Assembly (NCBI RefSeq): GCF_904846075.1 | Contig: NZ_CAJGZH010000002.1 | Coordinates: forward strand, 310,001 to 374,000 | DNA: 64,000 bases | Direction of reading: 5' to 3' | Source of the DNA: Psychrobacter glacincola | Lineage (GTDB): Bacteria; Pseudomonadota; Gammaproteobacteria; Pseudomonadales; Moraxellaceae | Shown here: positions 57,201 through 64,000 of the stretch, one piece after another | Layout: every line of letters starts with the position of its first letter | How positions within the stretch are numbered: position 1 is the stretch's first letter | Made by a program: the position numbers and the translations under genes | Notes under the pieces: generated by a model | The model's input: the letters and a program-made list of their open reading frames with translations, nothing else | What the model was told of the DNA's origin: nothing | Database searches by the model: none

Positions 57201-59118
57201 TGTCTTCAAACTGACCACGCACCACTTGCATGTTGACAGTATCGACATGCTCCAGTGTCAGTTCATACTCTTGCATCCAAATGGGCTGCTCTGGCAAATC
57301 AAACTCATAGGTTTGCGCTGAAATGACAGACACACCAAAGTTTTCAAGGATTGGCAGGACTTTGGATAAAATAACAGGCTGTTCACGACCATACAATTTT
57401 AGGTGTAATTGATTGCTTGCATCGCCAGTTGACTGGTATAAATGCCAAATCATCGGCTGTTCTGCTGTCAATACAGCCAAACGCTTGGTGTCTTCAACCG
57501 CAGTACGGGCATCAAAACGCTCTTGATAAGCGGCAGGGATATAATTCAAAAAGCGACGGTTTAAAGCATTGGCTTGTTGCTCACCCACATTATCCAGCAG
57601 CATCTTTTGATAGCTGTCGCTCCATGATTGCATTAAAGCAGATAGTTTGGCTTCAAGTGCCGCAGTATCGACGTCTTTCACTTGACCTGGCACCGTACGC
57701 ACGTGGACATGCACACGTGCGTGAGCTGATTCATTGAATTCTGTGGTAAATCCTGATGATGTGCCACCGTAAGCTTCTTTTAGGACGTTCTGTACTTTGA
57801 TACGTAGCTCGGTGTTGAACTTGTCGCGCGGGATATAGACCAAGCATGAGACAAAACGCTGATAATGATCCACACGGCTGAATAGGCGCAGGCTCTTTTT
57901 ATCTTGCAACTGGCTGATACCAGAAACGATAGGATATAGCTCTTCAACGCTGGCTTGAAAGAGGTCGTCACGCGGCAAGGTGTTAATCACATGCATCATT
58001 TTATGGTGCGCATGACCGTCACGTGGCAATTCTGCCATCGCCATAATCTTATTGGCTTTGTCACGTAATAGCGGAATTTGCTGTACCGTTAGTTGATACG
58101 CTTGTGAGGTCAATAGACCAATAAATCGATATTCACCAACCAGTTTACCGTTGTCATCAAATTTATGAATACCCAAAAAATCCATATATACGGGACGATG
58201 CACAGGCGATACACGGCTTGATTTGGACAACATCAACACTCGCGGTTCAGTCAATAGCTGCTTTAATACTTTTGGCAATTGGCTAAAACTTTCTGACAGT
58301 TTATCTTCTTCAGCACCGCGTAATAGACCAAGACCGCTATTACCAATGGCGAATAAATCTAAATCAGCAGGTTCAGCATTCACTTCAACAGCCTGACCGC
58401 CTTCCAAACGGTATTCACGATAACCCAAGAATATAAAATGATCGTCTAATATCCAATCTAAAAACGCTTGTATCTCTTGCTGCGAGTAAAAAACTTCTGG
58501 CAGTGGTTTGTTTGATAGCTCAGCTTTGATATCCGTCAACTGCGCACGCATCTGCTTCCAATCGCCAACGACTGTATCTAGCGTATCAATTTTTGCCAAT
58601 AACATTTGCTGTAATGCAGCCAGATCTTCATCATCTTGATAGGCAATTTCACAATGAATCAAAGACAAATGAGAGGTCGCGCTTTCATGTGCGCCTTCGA
58701 CATGAGTAATATGACCATTATCATCACGTGCAACACTGACAATGATGTTATAAGTACGATGAACATCGATACCTTCAGACTCAAGACTCATCAAAATCGT
58801 ATCGACTAAAAACGGTCTGTCATAGGCAACAATTTGAATAACCGTATGTGAGCTATGAAAATGCTGCTCTTCTGCTTTGGGGTACAGCACCTTCAGTTGT
58901 GGCTTGCTGCCATCATAGGCTTGGAGCAACGTAAAATGATGTAATGCCATGCCCGCTAGGTCAGCATTACTGATAGTCTCAGCTGCCTCTGCGTGCAATG
59001 GCTGATAATAGCTATGAATAAAATGATCAAATAATGATTTGTCTTTTTGTACATAACTGGTAGCAATATCGCTTATCTGGCCGATGCGCTCTTTTGCGAT
59101 ACTGAGGGAGTTTGGCAT
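54271..59118 (-). CDS. gdhB: NAD-specific glutamate dehydrogenase, large type
   Basis: 1615 residues, the 180-kDa class (Pseudomonas/Psychrobacter/Streptomyces type). Deaminates glutamate to 2-oxoglutarate with NAD. The N-terminal ~700 residues hold ACT-like regulatory domains; the catalytic domain spans about 700-1200, with VPVGSKGGFIVK, and RGGLRWSDRMEDFRTEVLG, the conserved substrate region, and GIGDMSGDVFGNGML for NAD. The C-terminal helical region follows. ATG 59118 (third codon after 59127) has AAGGA 8 bases before it. Gene symbol by homology to Pseudomonas gdhB. Monocistronic. Confidence 0.93.
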   Translation of the reverse strand: MPNSLSIAKERIGQISDIATSYVQKDKSLFDHFIHSYYQPLHAEAAETISNADLAGMALHHFTLLQAYDGSKPQLKVLYPKAEEQHFHSSHTVIQIVAYDRPFLVDTILMSLESEGIDVHRTYNIIVSVARDDNGHITHVEGAHESATSHLSLIHCEIAYQDDEDLAALQQMLLAKIDTLDTVVGDWKQMRAQLTDIKAELSNKPLPEVFYSQQEIQAFLDWILDDHFIFLGYREYRLEGGQAVEVNAEPADLDLFAIGNSGLGLLRGAEEDKLSESFSQLPKVLKQLLTEPRVLMLSKSSRVSPVHRPVYMDFLGIHKFDDNGKLVGEYRFIGLLTSQAYQLTVQQIPLLRDKANKIMAMAELPRDGHAHHKMMHVINTLPRDDLFQASVEELYPIVSGISQLQDKKSLRLFSRVDHYQRFVSCLVYIPRDKFNTELRIKVQNVLKEAYGGTSSGFTTEFNESAHARVHVHVRTVPGQVKDVDTAALEAKLSALMQSWSDSYQKMLLDNVGEQQANALNRRFLNYIPAAYQERFDARTAVEDTKRLAVLTAEQPMIWHLYQSTGDASNQLHLKLYGREQPVILSKVLPILENFGVSVISAQTYEFDLPEQPIWMQEYELTLEHVDTVNMQVVRGQFEDSLKQIWAGHVESDSFNELVLTTNLDTYDVVVLRALSRYMMQAKAPFSSTYIQQTVVKNSDISVALGSLFDARMNPKYSEDERTEKTAQIQQQITAELAGVDSLDEDRILRWYLDLINAMVRTNFYQTDSDGQRKDRLSFKFLAADIPNLPKPKPMFEIFVYSPRVEAVHLRGGKVARGGLRWSDRMEDFRTEVLGLVKAQMVKNAVIVPVGSKGGFIVKTKTMADGRDAFQAEGIACYQAFLRGMLDVTDNIVDGKIVPPANTVRHDEDDPYLVVAADKGTASFSDIANALSAEYDFWLDDAFASGGSVGYDHKAMGITARGGWESVKRHFRMRGMDIQNRDNFTVVGIGDMSGDVFGNGMLLSTHTQLVAAFNHLHIFIDPNPDAAASHAERARLFDMPRSTWDDYEKLLISQGGGVFSRKDKSITLSAEMKQRFDIAEDSMAPNELISALLKSPVDLIWNGGIGTYVKSVNESHADVGDRANDAVRVNGNELRTAIVGEGGNLGFTQQGRIEYAQTGGRIYTDAIDNSGGVNCSDHEVNIKILLGKVVEQGDMTLKQRNELLESMTDSVAELVLRQNYLQPQAIELSHIRAAANLSDHQRFIQMLEGEGRLDRAIEYLPSDEEIAKRQKADTGLTNPELAVVMAYGKMWVYDNLLSSDLPDDAYFINELRKYFPDELATRFFDEMTEHRLHREIISTYLTNSVVNRLGIEALFRLYEETDQSLATIVRGYAISRDVFNVSKAWNTLEALDNQVDATLLLTLELRLRDALEQGAVWFINAFGQELQVADMISRFSDSVEKLTKSGGFIEQQFAEYLQEDTTSLMQNDLSNSDAALFAMLPYHVDALDAALLAEQYERPVDEIATLYFDAYHVLQLDWMMDNIATLPQQDYWDRRARHALMNELSRSLRLLMDAILSKPDAKQAFGEWRSRHLDHLESVTTEMSKLDNLHRNDENGQIGLSTLSVLMSELSGLVTK

Positions 59119-59572
59119 GTCCTTCATCCTTTTTTATAGATTTGATTTATCATTTATTTAAGTTTATTAATTCGTACTAACTAATGGCAGCGCATAAATA
59201 TGTGAAACATTATTGGTGCTGCGGAGCAGTATATCCATTTACGCAATTTATTCTGTTTTTTCTTGATATTTTAAGTTTCTCTCCTTTTTTCACCCTTATT
59301 TTTAGGAATATGTCGCAATTGGGATTTAATGCCATTAATTTAGTGAAGTGTAACGTACATAGCGCGCCAGCTAAAGCGTACAACATCATTTCATGAATCA
59401 GCAACATGTCGATAACATTTGCTCATGAGACAGGTTTTTCCGTTTATTAATGATTAATTGCTGGCAAGTGGATACTCATGGCAATCGGTACGACTTTTTT
59501 GTTAGAATATGCCAGTATATTTGAGAGTGTGTGGCTAACTCATAATTAACTTTAATGCTAAGGGCAAGACGT
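59119..59572. other. Divergent spacer, gdh / purD
   Basis: 454 bases with both promoters. Short open frames of about 65-70 codons on each strand have no ribosome site or coding character. No repeat or operator recognised. Confidence 0.5.
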
Positions 59573-60904
59573 ATGATGAATATTTTGGTGATTGGTTCAG
59601 GTGGTCGCGAACACGCGCTAGCATGGCAATGTGCAAAAGACGATAAGGTCAATAATGTCTACGTCGCGCCTGGTAATGCTGGTACAGCGCTTGAACCTAA
59701 ATGCCAAAACGTTGTTCTAGTATCTACGGGCGACAACGCTAGTGAACATAGTGCAATCATCGATTTTTGCCAAAACAATGCCATTGATATGGTCATTGTT
59801 GGACCAGAAGCGCCTTTGGTCACTGGTATCGTTGATGCTTGCCGCGATGCTGGGATTCAAGCGTGGGGACCAACAGCATACTGTGCGCAGTTAGAAGGTT
59901 CCAAAACCTTCGCCAAAGAATTCATGGAACAAAACAATATCCCTACCGCAGCCTATAAAGGCTTCACCGAAGCGGTGGCAGCCAAAGCTTATATCGATGA
60001 ACAAGGTGCACCCATCGTTATCAAAGCTGATGGCCTTGCCGCTGGTAAAGGTGTCATTGTTGCAGAAACTATCGAACAGGCATATGAGGCCATCGATGAT
60101 ATGCTTGCGGACAATAAATTTGGTGATGCAGGCAGCCGCGTGGTGATTGAGCAGTTTTTGCAAGGTGAAGAAGCCAGCTTTATCTGCATGATTGATGGTA
60201 AAAATATCTTGCCAATGGCAACAAGCCAAGACCATAAACGGGCTTTTGAAGGCGATACAGGTCCGAACACAGGCGGTATGGGAGCATACTCTCCTGCGCC
60301 AGTGGTCACTCAAGATGTCCATGAAAAAGTCATGACCCAAGTCATTCAACCAGTGGTTGATGCAATGAATAATGCTGGTCACCCTTATACGGGATTTTTA
60401 TATGCAGGTCTTATGATTGATGAAGCAGGTGACCCTTATGTGATCGAATTTAACTGCCGCTTCGGTGATCCAGAAACTCAGCCTATCCTAATGCGTTTAC
60501 AATCATCAATGGTAGATTTGGTGGCACAAGGTCTAGCAGGACAGTTGCCTAGTGATGCTCAATGGGACAGCCGCCCTGCCCTCGGTATCGTCATTGCTTC
60601 AAAAGGCTATCCTGAAACATCATCAAAAGGTGATGTAATTGCTGGCTTGCCAGAACTAGATGACAATAATGACAACGCTGTCAAAGTCTTCCATGCTGGC
60701 ACTACTTTTTCTGACAGCGATGCCATAGACCGTGAAAAAGAAGTGGTGACGAATGGCGGACGTGTATTATGCGTGACTGCTCTTGCAGATAGTATTTCAG
60801 ATGCTCAGCAAGCCGCACTTGCGGTAACAGGTGCGATTAGTTTTGATGGTGCACAGTATCGCCGTGATATTGGGCATCATGCCATTGCTCGTGAAAACAG
60901 TTAA
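59573..60904 (+). CDS. purD: Phosphoribosylamine-glycine ligase
   Basis: 443 residues. Second step of purine synthesis, joining phosphoribosylamine and glycine with ATP. N-terminal VIGSGGREHALAW (the PurD signature), ATP-grasp region with VIKADGLAAGKGV, and PNTGGMGAYSPAPV and EFNCRFGDPETQ near the metal site. ATG 59573 follows AAGGG by 8 bases; 59576 is also possible. Usually found with purH; here it stands alone with a terminator after it. Confidence 0.95.
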   Translation: MMNILVIGSGGREHALAWQCAKDDKVNNVYVAPGNAGTALEPKCQNVVLVSTGDNASEHSAIIDFCQNNAIDMVIVGPEAPLVTGIVDACRDAGIQAWGPTAYCAQLEGSKTFAKEFMEQNNIPTAAYKGFTEAVAAKAYIDEQGAPIVIKADGLAAGKGVIVAETIEQAYEAIDDMLADNKFGDAGSRVVIEQFLQGEEASFICMIDGKNILPMATSQDHKRAFEGDTGPNTGGMGAYSPAPVVTQDVHEKVMTQVIQPVVDAMNNAGHPYTGFLYAGLMIDEAGDPYVIEFNCRFGDPETQPILMRLQSSMVDLVAQGLAGQLPSDAQWDSRPALGIVIASKGYPETSSKGDVIAGLPELDDNNDNAVKVFHAGTTFSDSDAIDREKEVVTNGGRVLCVTALADSISDAQQAALAVTGAISFDGAQYRRDIGHHAIARENS

Positions 60905-60980
60905 AAATCAATATTACTCAGGCGATAGCTGTTCTCAGTTTTAGTCTGATATACCAAATTATTTTTAGCTTTTATGATTC

Positions 60981-61010
60981 GACCTAGCATCATGCTAGGT
61001 CTTATTTTTT
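60981..61010 (+). terminator. Terminator after purD
   Basis: GACCTAGCA (60981-60989) pairs with TGCTAGGTC (60993-61001), tight loop, then TTATTTTTT. Confidence 0.88.
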
Positions 61011-61190
61011 GATATTATTTTTTACGAAATTATAATCTGCAAATATATACTGCGGCTTACAAAGTAACTGCTATTGGCAAGCTTAGGCTCATCAACCAAA
61101 TGTGCTTTATATGATACAATTTTGTACCCGTACATCGCATCTCCCTTGTATTGTAGGTTTTGAACCCACAAATCAATACCAACTGGATGA

Positions 61191-62597
61191 ATGATTATAT
61201 TTATGGCAAATGATACGTCTAAACCTTCTAGCACCAAGCAATCCATCGATAACTTAAAAACCTCAGGGTTTGATAGACGAATGTCGATTGCTAAAACTTC
61301 CTTAAATATTGGTCGCCGCTGGGCGGGTAATAGTGTGTCTGGCATGTTCTTAAATAAAGAAGCTCGCACAGCACGCAACCAAGTATTTATGGAAGCCCAA
61401 GCAAACTACCTCGCAGAAGAGCTAGGTAAGCTAAAAGGTTCGGTCGTCAAAATTGGTCAAATGCTAGCGATTTATGGCGAACATATTTTGCCACCAGAAA
61501 TTACCCGTGCCTTGCAAACGCTCAATGACGATACCGCTACGTTATCATGGCCAACCATGCAACAAACCCTGCAGCAATTATTGGGCGAAAAACTACATGA
61601 ATTAGATGTCGATACGGTTCCTATAGGCACTGCGTCGCTCGCTCAAGTTCATCGAGCCACCGTGATTGCAACTGGCGAGCAAGTTGTATTAAAAATTCAG
61701 TATCCGGGTGTTGCTGATGCGATCAACTCGGATCTTGCTTTATTTAAACAACTATTAAAAGTGAGTAATATCGTTCCACAGACCCGTTCGCTCGATGCGT
61801 GGTTCGAAGAAATACGTGACCTACTCCATCATGAAGTGGACTATGAAGCTGAAGCCGCGACGACAGAACGATTTTATGACCGTTTGAGTAATGATACGCG
61901 TTACATAGTGCCCAAGATTAATCGTACTTATTCCAAAAAGCGCCTACTCTGCATGTCTTATGAGCCAGGTATTACTGTAGTTTCTGAGGCATTACAATTA
62001 TTACCTCATGAGCGTCGTAACGCTATTGGTCAGGCGGCCATCGAAATCATGATGCAAGAGATTTTTGTGTGGGGTGAAATGCAGACAGACCCCAACTTTG
62101 GTAATTATTTGGTTCGTGTCAGTGAAAATGAAGGTGATATCGATAAATTAGTATTATTAGATTTTGGTGCTATTCGTCAATTTGATAACAACCTTTTGAC
62201 CATTGCGCATGGCTTACTAAAAGCTGGTTACCGCCATGACCATCGGGCGATGATGCTTGCGATGACGGGTTATGACTTCTTTGATAGTATGAGTGATAAA
62301 GTACGCTCTGATATGGCGTCACTATTTTTATTGGCAACCGAACCGTTTAGTGATCCAGCGACCAATCCTGATATTCCTAGCGATTGTTTAGATAAGGACG
62401 ACCGTTATATTTGGGCGAATAGCAAACTTCACTCTCGCCTTTCAACACAAGCCACAAAAGCAATGCAGTCTTTTGAGTTTAACTTGCCACCAAAAGAATT
62501 TATGTTTATTAGTCGAAAATTTATTGGTGCTTATACCTTTTTGACGGTGCTTGACGCTTATACTGATTCGGATACTTTAGTAAAACCTTATTTATAG
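61191..62597 (+). CDS. ABC1/AarF/UbiB-family protein kinase-like
   Basis: 468 residues. ABC1-type atypical kinases, related to UbiB, support ubiquinone synthesis or related lipid functions. The KxGQ-type motif VVKIGQMLAIYGEHILP, the A-rich loop PIGTASLAQVHRA, catalytic lysine VVLKIQYPG, and LVLLDFGAIRQF (the metal-binding DFG) are present. The true UbiB has two C-terminal membrane segments, which I do not see here, so a soluble paralogue is likely. ATG 61191 or 61203 both possible, ribosome site weak. Confidence 0.88.
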   Translation: MIIFMANDTSKPSSTKQSIDNLKTSGFDRRMSIAKTSLNIGRRWAGNSVSGMFLNKEARTARNQVFMEAQANYLAEELGKLKGSVVKIGQMLAIYGEHILPPEITRALQTLNDDTATLSWPTMQQTLQQLLGEKLHELDVDTVPIGTASLAQVHRATVIATGEQVVLKIQYPGVADAINSDLALFKQLLKVSNIVPQTRSLDAWFEEIRDLLHHEVDYEAEAATTERFYDRLSNDTRYIVPKINRTYSKKRLLCMSYEPGITVVSEALQLLPHERRNAIGQAAIEIMMQEIFVWGEMQTDPNFGNYLVRVSENEGDIDKLVLLDFGAIRQFDNNLLTIAHGLLKAGYRHDHRAMMLAMTGYDFFDSMSDKVRSDMASLFLLATEPFSDPATNPDIPSDCLDKDDRYIWANSKLHSRLSTQATKAMQSFEFNLPPKEFMFISRKFIGAYTFLTVLDAYTDSDTLVKPYL

Positions 62598-62639
62598 TCT
62601 TGATTGAAGCAAATTTTCTTTAATAATAAATAATTTTTG

Positions 62640-62669
62640 AACCGCCTTTTTGTGGCGGTTTTATTTTTT
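62640..62669 (+). terminator. Terminator after ABC1-type gene
   Basis: AACCGCC (62640-62646) pairs with GGCGGTT (62654-62660), followed by TTATTTTTT. Confidence 0.85.
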
Positions 62670-62752
62670 AGTATTTTATCTGCTTAGGCTATTTTATATA
62701 TTATAAATTAGCACTTATTATCGGCAAGATTTATTTCGATTTATTACTTAGG

Positions 62753-63430
62753 TTATTTAACTTGATTCGCAATATCCGTCTGCCACTCATCAAACCTAGT
62801 TTTATAACCCTCTGGCTTACGCATAATAAGTTCCCAGCATACCTCCCCACGGGCTAAATATTTTATTTCAAAATGCGTGCGCTGACTGTCATCAGCGACT
62901 TGATAGCGCTCATTAGGCAACGACCATGTCTCCGTTGCTTGCTGCTCTGCATTATTGATATAGGCTTCGATGTTTGTTACTAGTACCACCTCTCCACCTA
63001 CTTGCAAGCGTGACAATAGAAACTCGAAGAAAGGCATGTTTAGCCATTGCTGGTTGGGATTATGCTGTTCAGGATTGGGGTACAGTATGAAGATTTTACT
63101 GACACTATTGGGTTTAATGGCATGCACAATCCATGCGATCGCATCAGCATGAATGGCAGTTAAATTCGGTGAATCTTGTAGCACTGCCAGTTTGGCAAAA
63201 GCGTCAAATTTATTACGCGTACGTTCGATCGCAATCAGGTGCTTATCGGTATTTTTTGCGGCGAAACCAAGCGCATGCTTACCCTTCCCTGCACCAATTT
63301 CTAATATTAAAGGGACAGTGCTTTTATTGTCGTGAATGATATTTGGCATAATAAAATTACGTGGTGCTGAAAGCTTTTCTGGTTGAAATGCTCGCTGTTG
63401 CTGATGTGTAAGCTCAATATTGTCGGTCAT
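62753..63430 (-). CDS. TrmB-like SAM-dependent methyltransferase
   Basis: 225 residues. SAM-binding motif I LILEIGAGKGKHALGFA and acidic motif II LIAIERTRNKFD match TrmB, which makes 7-methylguanosine-46 in tRNA. The catalytic segment is YPNPEQHNPNQQWLNMPFF, where TrmB normally has FPDPWPKKRHxKRR; the basic stretch is missing. It is therefore a divergent member, perhaps a second paralogue with a different target. Divergent from yacG. Confidence 0.7.
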   Translation of the reverse strand: MTDNIELTHQQQRAFQPEKLSAPRNFIMPNIIHDNKSTVPLILEIGAGKGKHALGFAAKNTDKHLIAIERTRNKFDAFAKLAVLQDSPNLTAIHADAIAWIVHAIKPNSVSKIFILYPNPEQHNPNQQWLNMPFFEFLLSRLQVGGEVVLVTNIEAYINNAEQQATETWSLPNERYQVADDSQRTHFEIKYLARGEVCWELIMRKPEGYKTRFDEWQTDIANQVK

Positions 63431-63639
63431 CTACTATCCTTAAAGTATTTGTCTTTTGCCATTATTCGGGCGCATGCTATTATATAGCCAATCCACTTCA
63501 ATAGTAATATAGCGACAGCGAGTAACGCGCTATCGTAGTCTATCAAGCGCATACGAGATGAAAATAGATGTAATTACCGACTGCCGCTCGCTAATGACAT
63601 TCATCATACAAATAAATCGAGGATACTCCCACCCTTATC

Positions 63640-63831
63640 ATGACTGAATCTACCCCCCAAACCTCTCCTAAAACCTATCCTTGCCCACGTTGTGGTACTA
63701 AAACAGCATGGCAAGACAATAAATACAAGCCGTTTTGTAGCAGTCAATGCAAACTTATCGACTTAGGTGCATGGGCAAATGAAGACTATACCTTACCTGC
63801 TGAAACCACGCCTTTTTCTGACGAGCTATAA
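63640..63831 (+). CDS. yacG: DNA gyrase inhibitor / zinc protein YacG
   Basis: 63 residues. Zinc knuckle C15, C18 (CPRC) with C33, C37 (CSSQC), followed by KLIDLGAWANEDY, the YacG signature. E. coli YacG binds the gyrase B C-terminus and inhibits DNA binding. Often found near coaE and pilD; here it stands before an argD-like gene, 47 bases upstream. Confidence 0.95.
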   Translation: MTESTPQTSPKTYPCPRCGTKTAWQDNKYKPFCSSQCKLIDLGAWANEDYTLPAETTPFSDEL

Positions 63832-63878
63832 TCAACACCTTCTCTTTTAACTAATTTATCATCTTAAGGATGTTTTAT

Positions 63879-64000
63879 ATGTCTGCTACTTATCTGATGC
63901 CCACTTATAACCGTCAGCCAATCAGCTTTACACGCGGTTCAGGCAGCTGGTTGTATACCAAAGATGACACGCCTTATTTAGATGCGCTGACTGGTATTGC
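63879..64000 (+). CDS. argD: Class-III aminotransferase, ArgD-like (partial)
   Basis: Only the first 40 residues are inside the window. MSATYLMPTYNRQPISFTRG then GSWLYTKDDTPYLDALTGI is the N-terminus of acetylornithine/succinyldiaminopimelate aminotransferases, which use pyridoxal phosphate in arginine and lysine synthesis. AAGGA lies 9 bases upstream. The PLP lysine is beyond the window, so the precise member is not certain. Confidence 0.85.
   Translation, partial: MSATYLMPTYNRQPISFTRGSGSWLYTKDDTPYLDALTGI

Noticed and set aside
59184..59407. Open frames of about 65-70 codons on both strands
   Set aside because: No start signal; they sit in the divergent promoter spacer and overlap each other.
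1..64000. CRISPR array or defence island
   Set aside because: No regularly spaced repeats and no Cas, restriction or other recognised defence proteins, apart from the RhuM-Fic gene whose role is unknown.

Overview
The window looks like chromosomal DNA from a Psychrobacter-type organism (Moraxellaceae, Gammaproteobacteria). The protein set, moderate-to-low GC and AT-rich spacers all fit this. The assignment rests on familiarity with such proteins, not on a search. No rRNA, tRNA or CRISPR array was recognised.

Layout. (1) 1-9.6 kb: a Fur-box-controlled IutA-like TonB receptor, a LysR regulator, and a lactate operon lldP-dld-lldD. In that operon the permease is split by a 980-bp IS982-family element with 16-bp perfect ends and a 7-bp target duplication. 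(2) 9.6-13.3 kb: a decayed island with a frameshifted P4-type integrase, two ~105-bp imperfect direct repeats on either side of it, hairpins, a C-terminal gene remnant and a 170-bp MITE-like element flanked by TA. (3) 13.3-26.4 kb: lipoproteins, MtfA peptidase, a RhuM-Fic/Doc protein, an AraC regulator with a hydantoinase pair whose B subunit carries an internal deletion, a peroxiredoxin-like protein, a DUF819 membrane protein, a DEAD-box helicase with a GR-rich tail, and a DUF1176 protein. (4) 27-32 kb: YghU glutathione transferase, an MFS exporter, and an iron-storage cluster of two bacterioferritins plus Bfd with a Fur box. (5) 32-47.5 kb: sulfate assimilation. It holds ABC uptake genes cysA-W-T with two binding proteins, sat, cysI with a DUF934 partner, cysH and cysG. 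DUF817 and acyltransferase genes are interspersed. (6) 47.5-64 kb: sbcD-sbcC, large NAD-glutamate dehydrogenase, purD, an ABC1/UbiB-family kinase, a TrmB-like methyltransferase, yacG and the start of an argD-like aminotransferase.

How the genes work together. Sulfate enters through Sbp/CysTWA and is adenylated by Sat. After phosphorylation by an APS kinase that is not in this window, it is reduced by CysH and then by siroheme-dependent CysI; CysG makes the siroheme. The two bacterioferritins are complementary. One keeps the haem methionine but has lost four ferroxidase ligands. The other keeps the whole di-iron site but lacks the methionine. With Bfd they form an iron store-and-release module. 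Dld and LldD oxidise D- and L-lactate, but the adjacent permease is broken.

No clearly new multi-gene defence or signalling system was found. The items most worth a second look are the degenerate integrase region with its paired repeats, the MITE, the RhuM-Fic protein, the split-function bacterioferritins and the two visible gene-inactivation events (lldP and hyuB).
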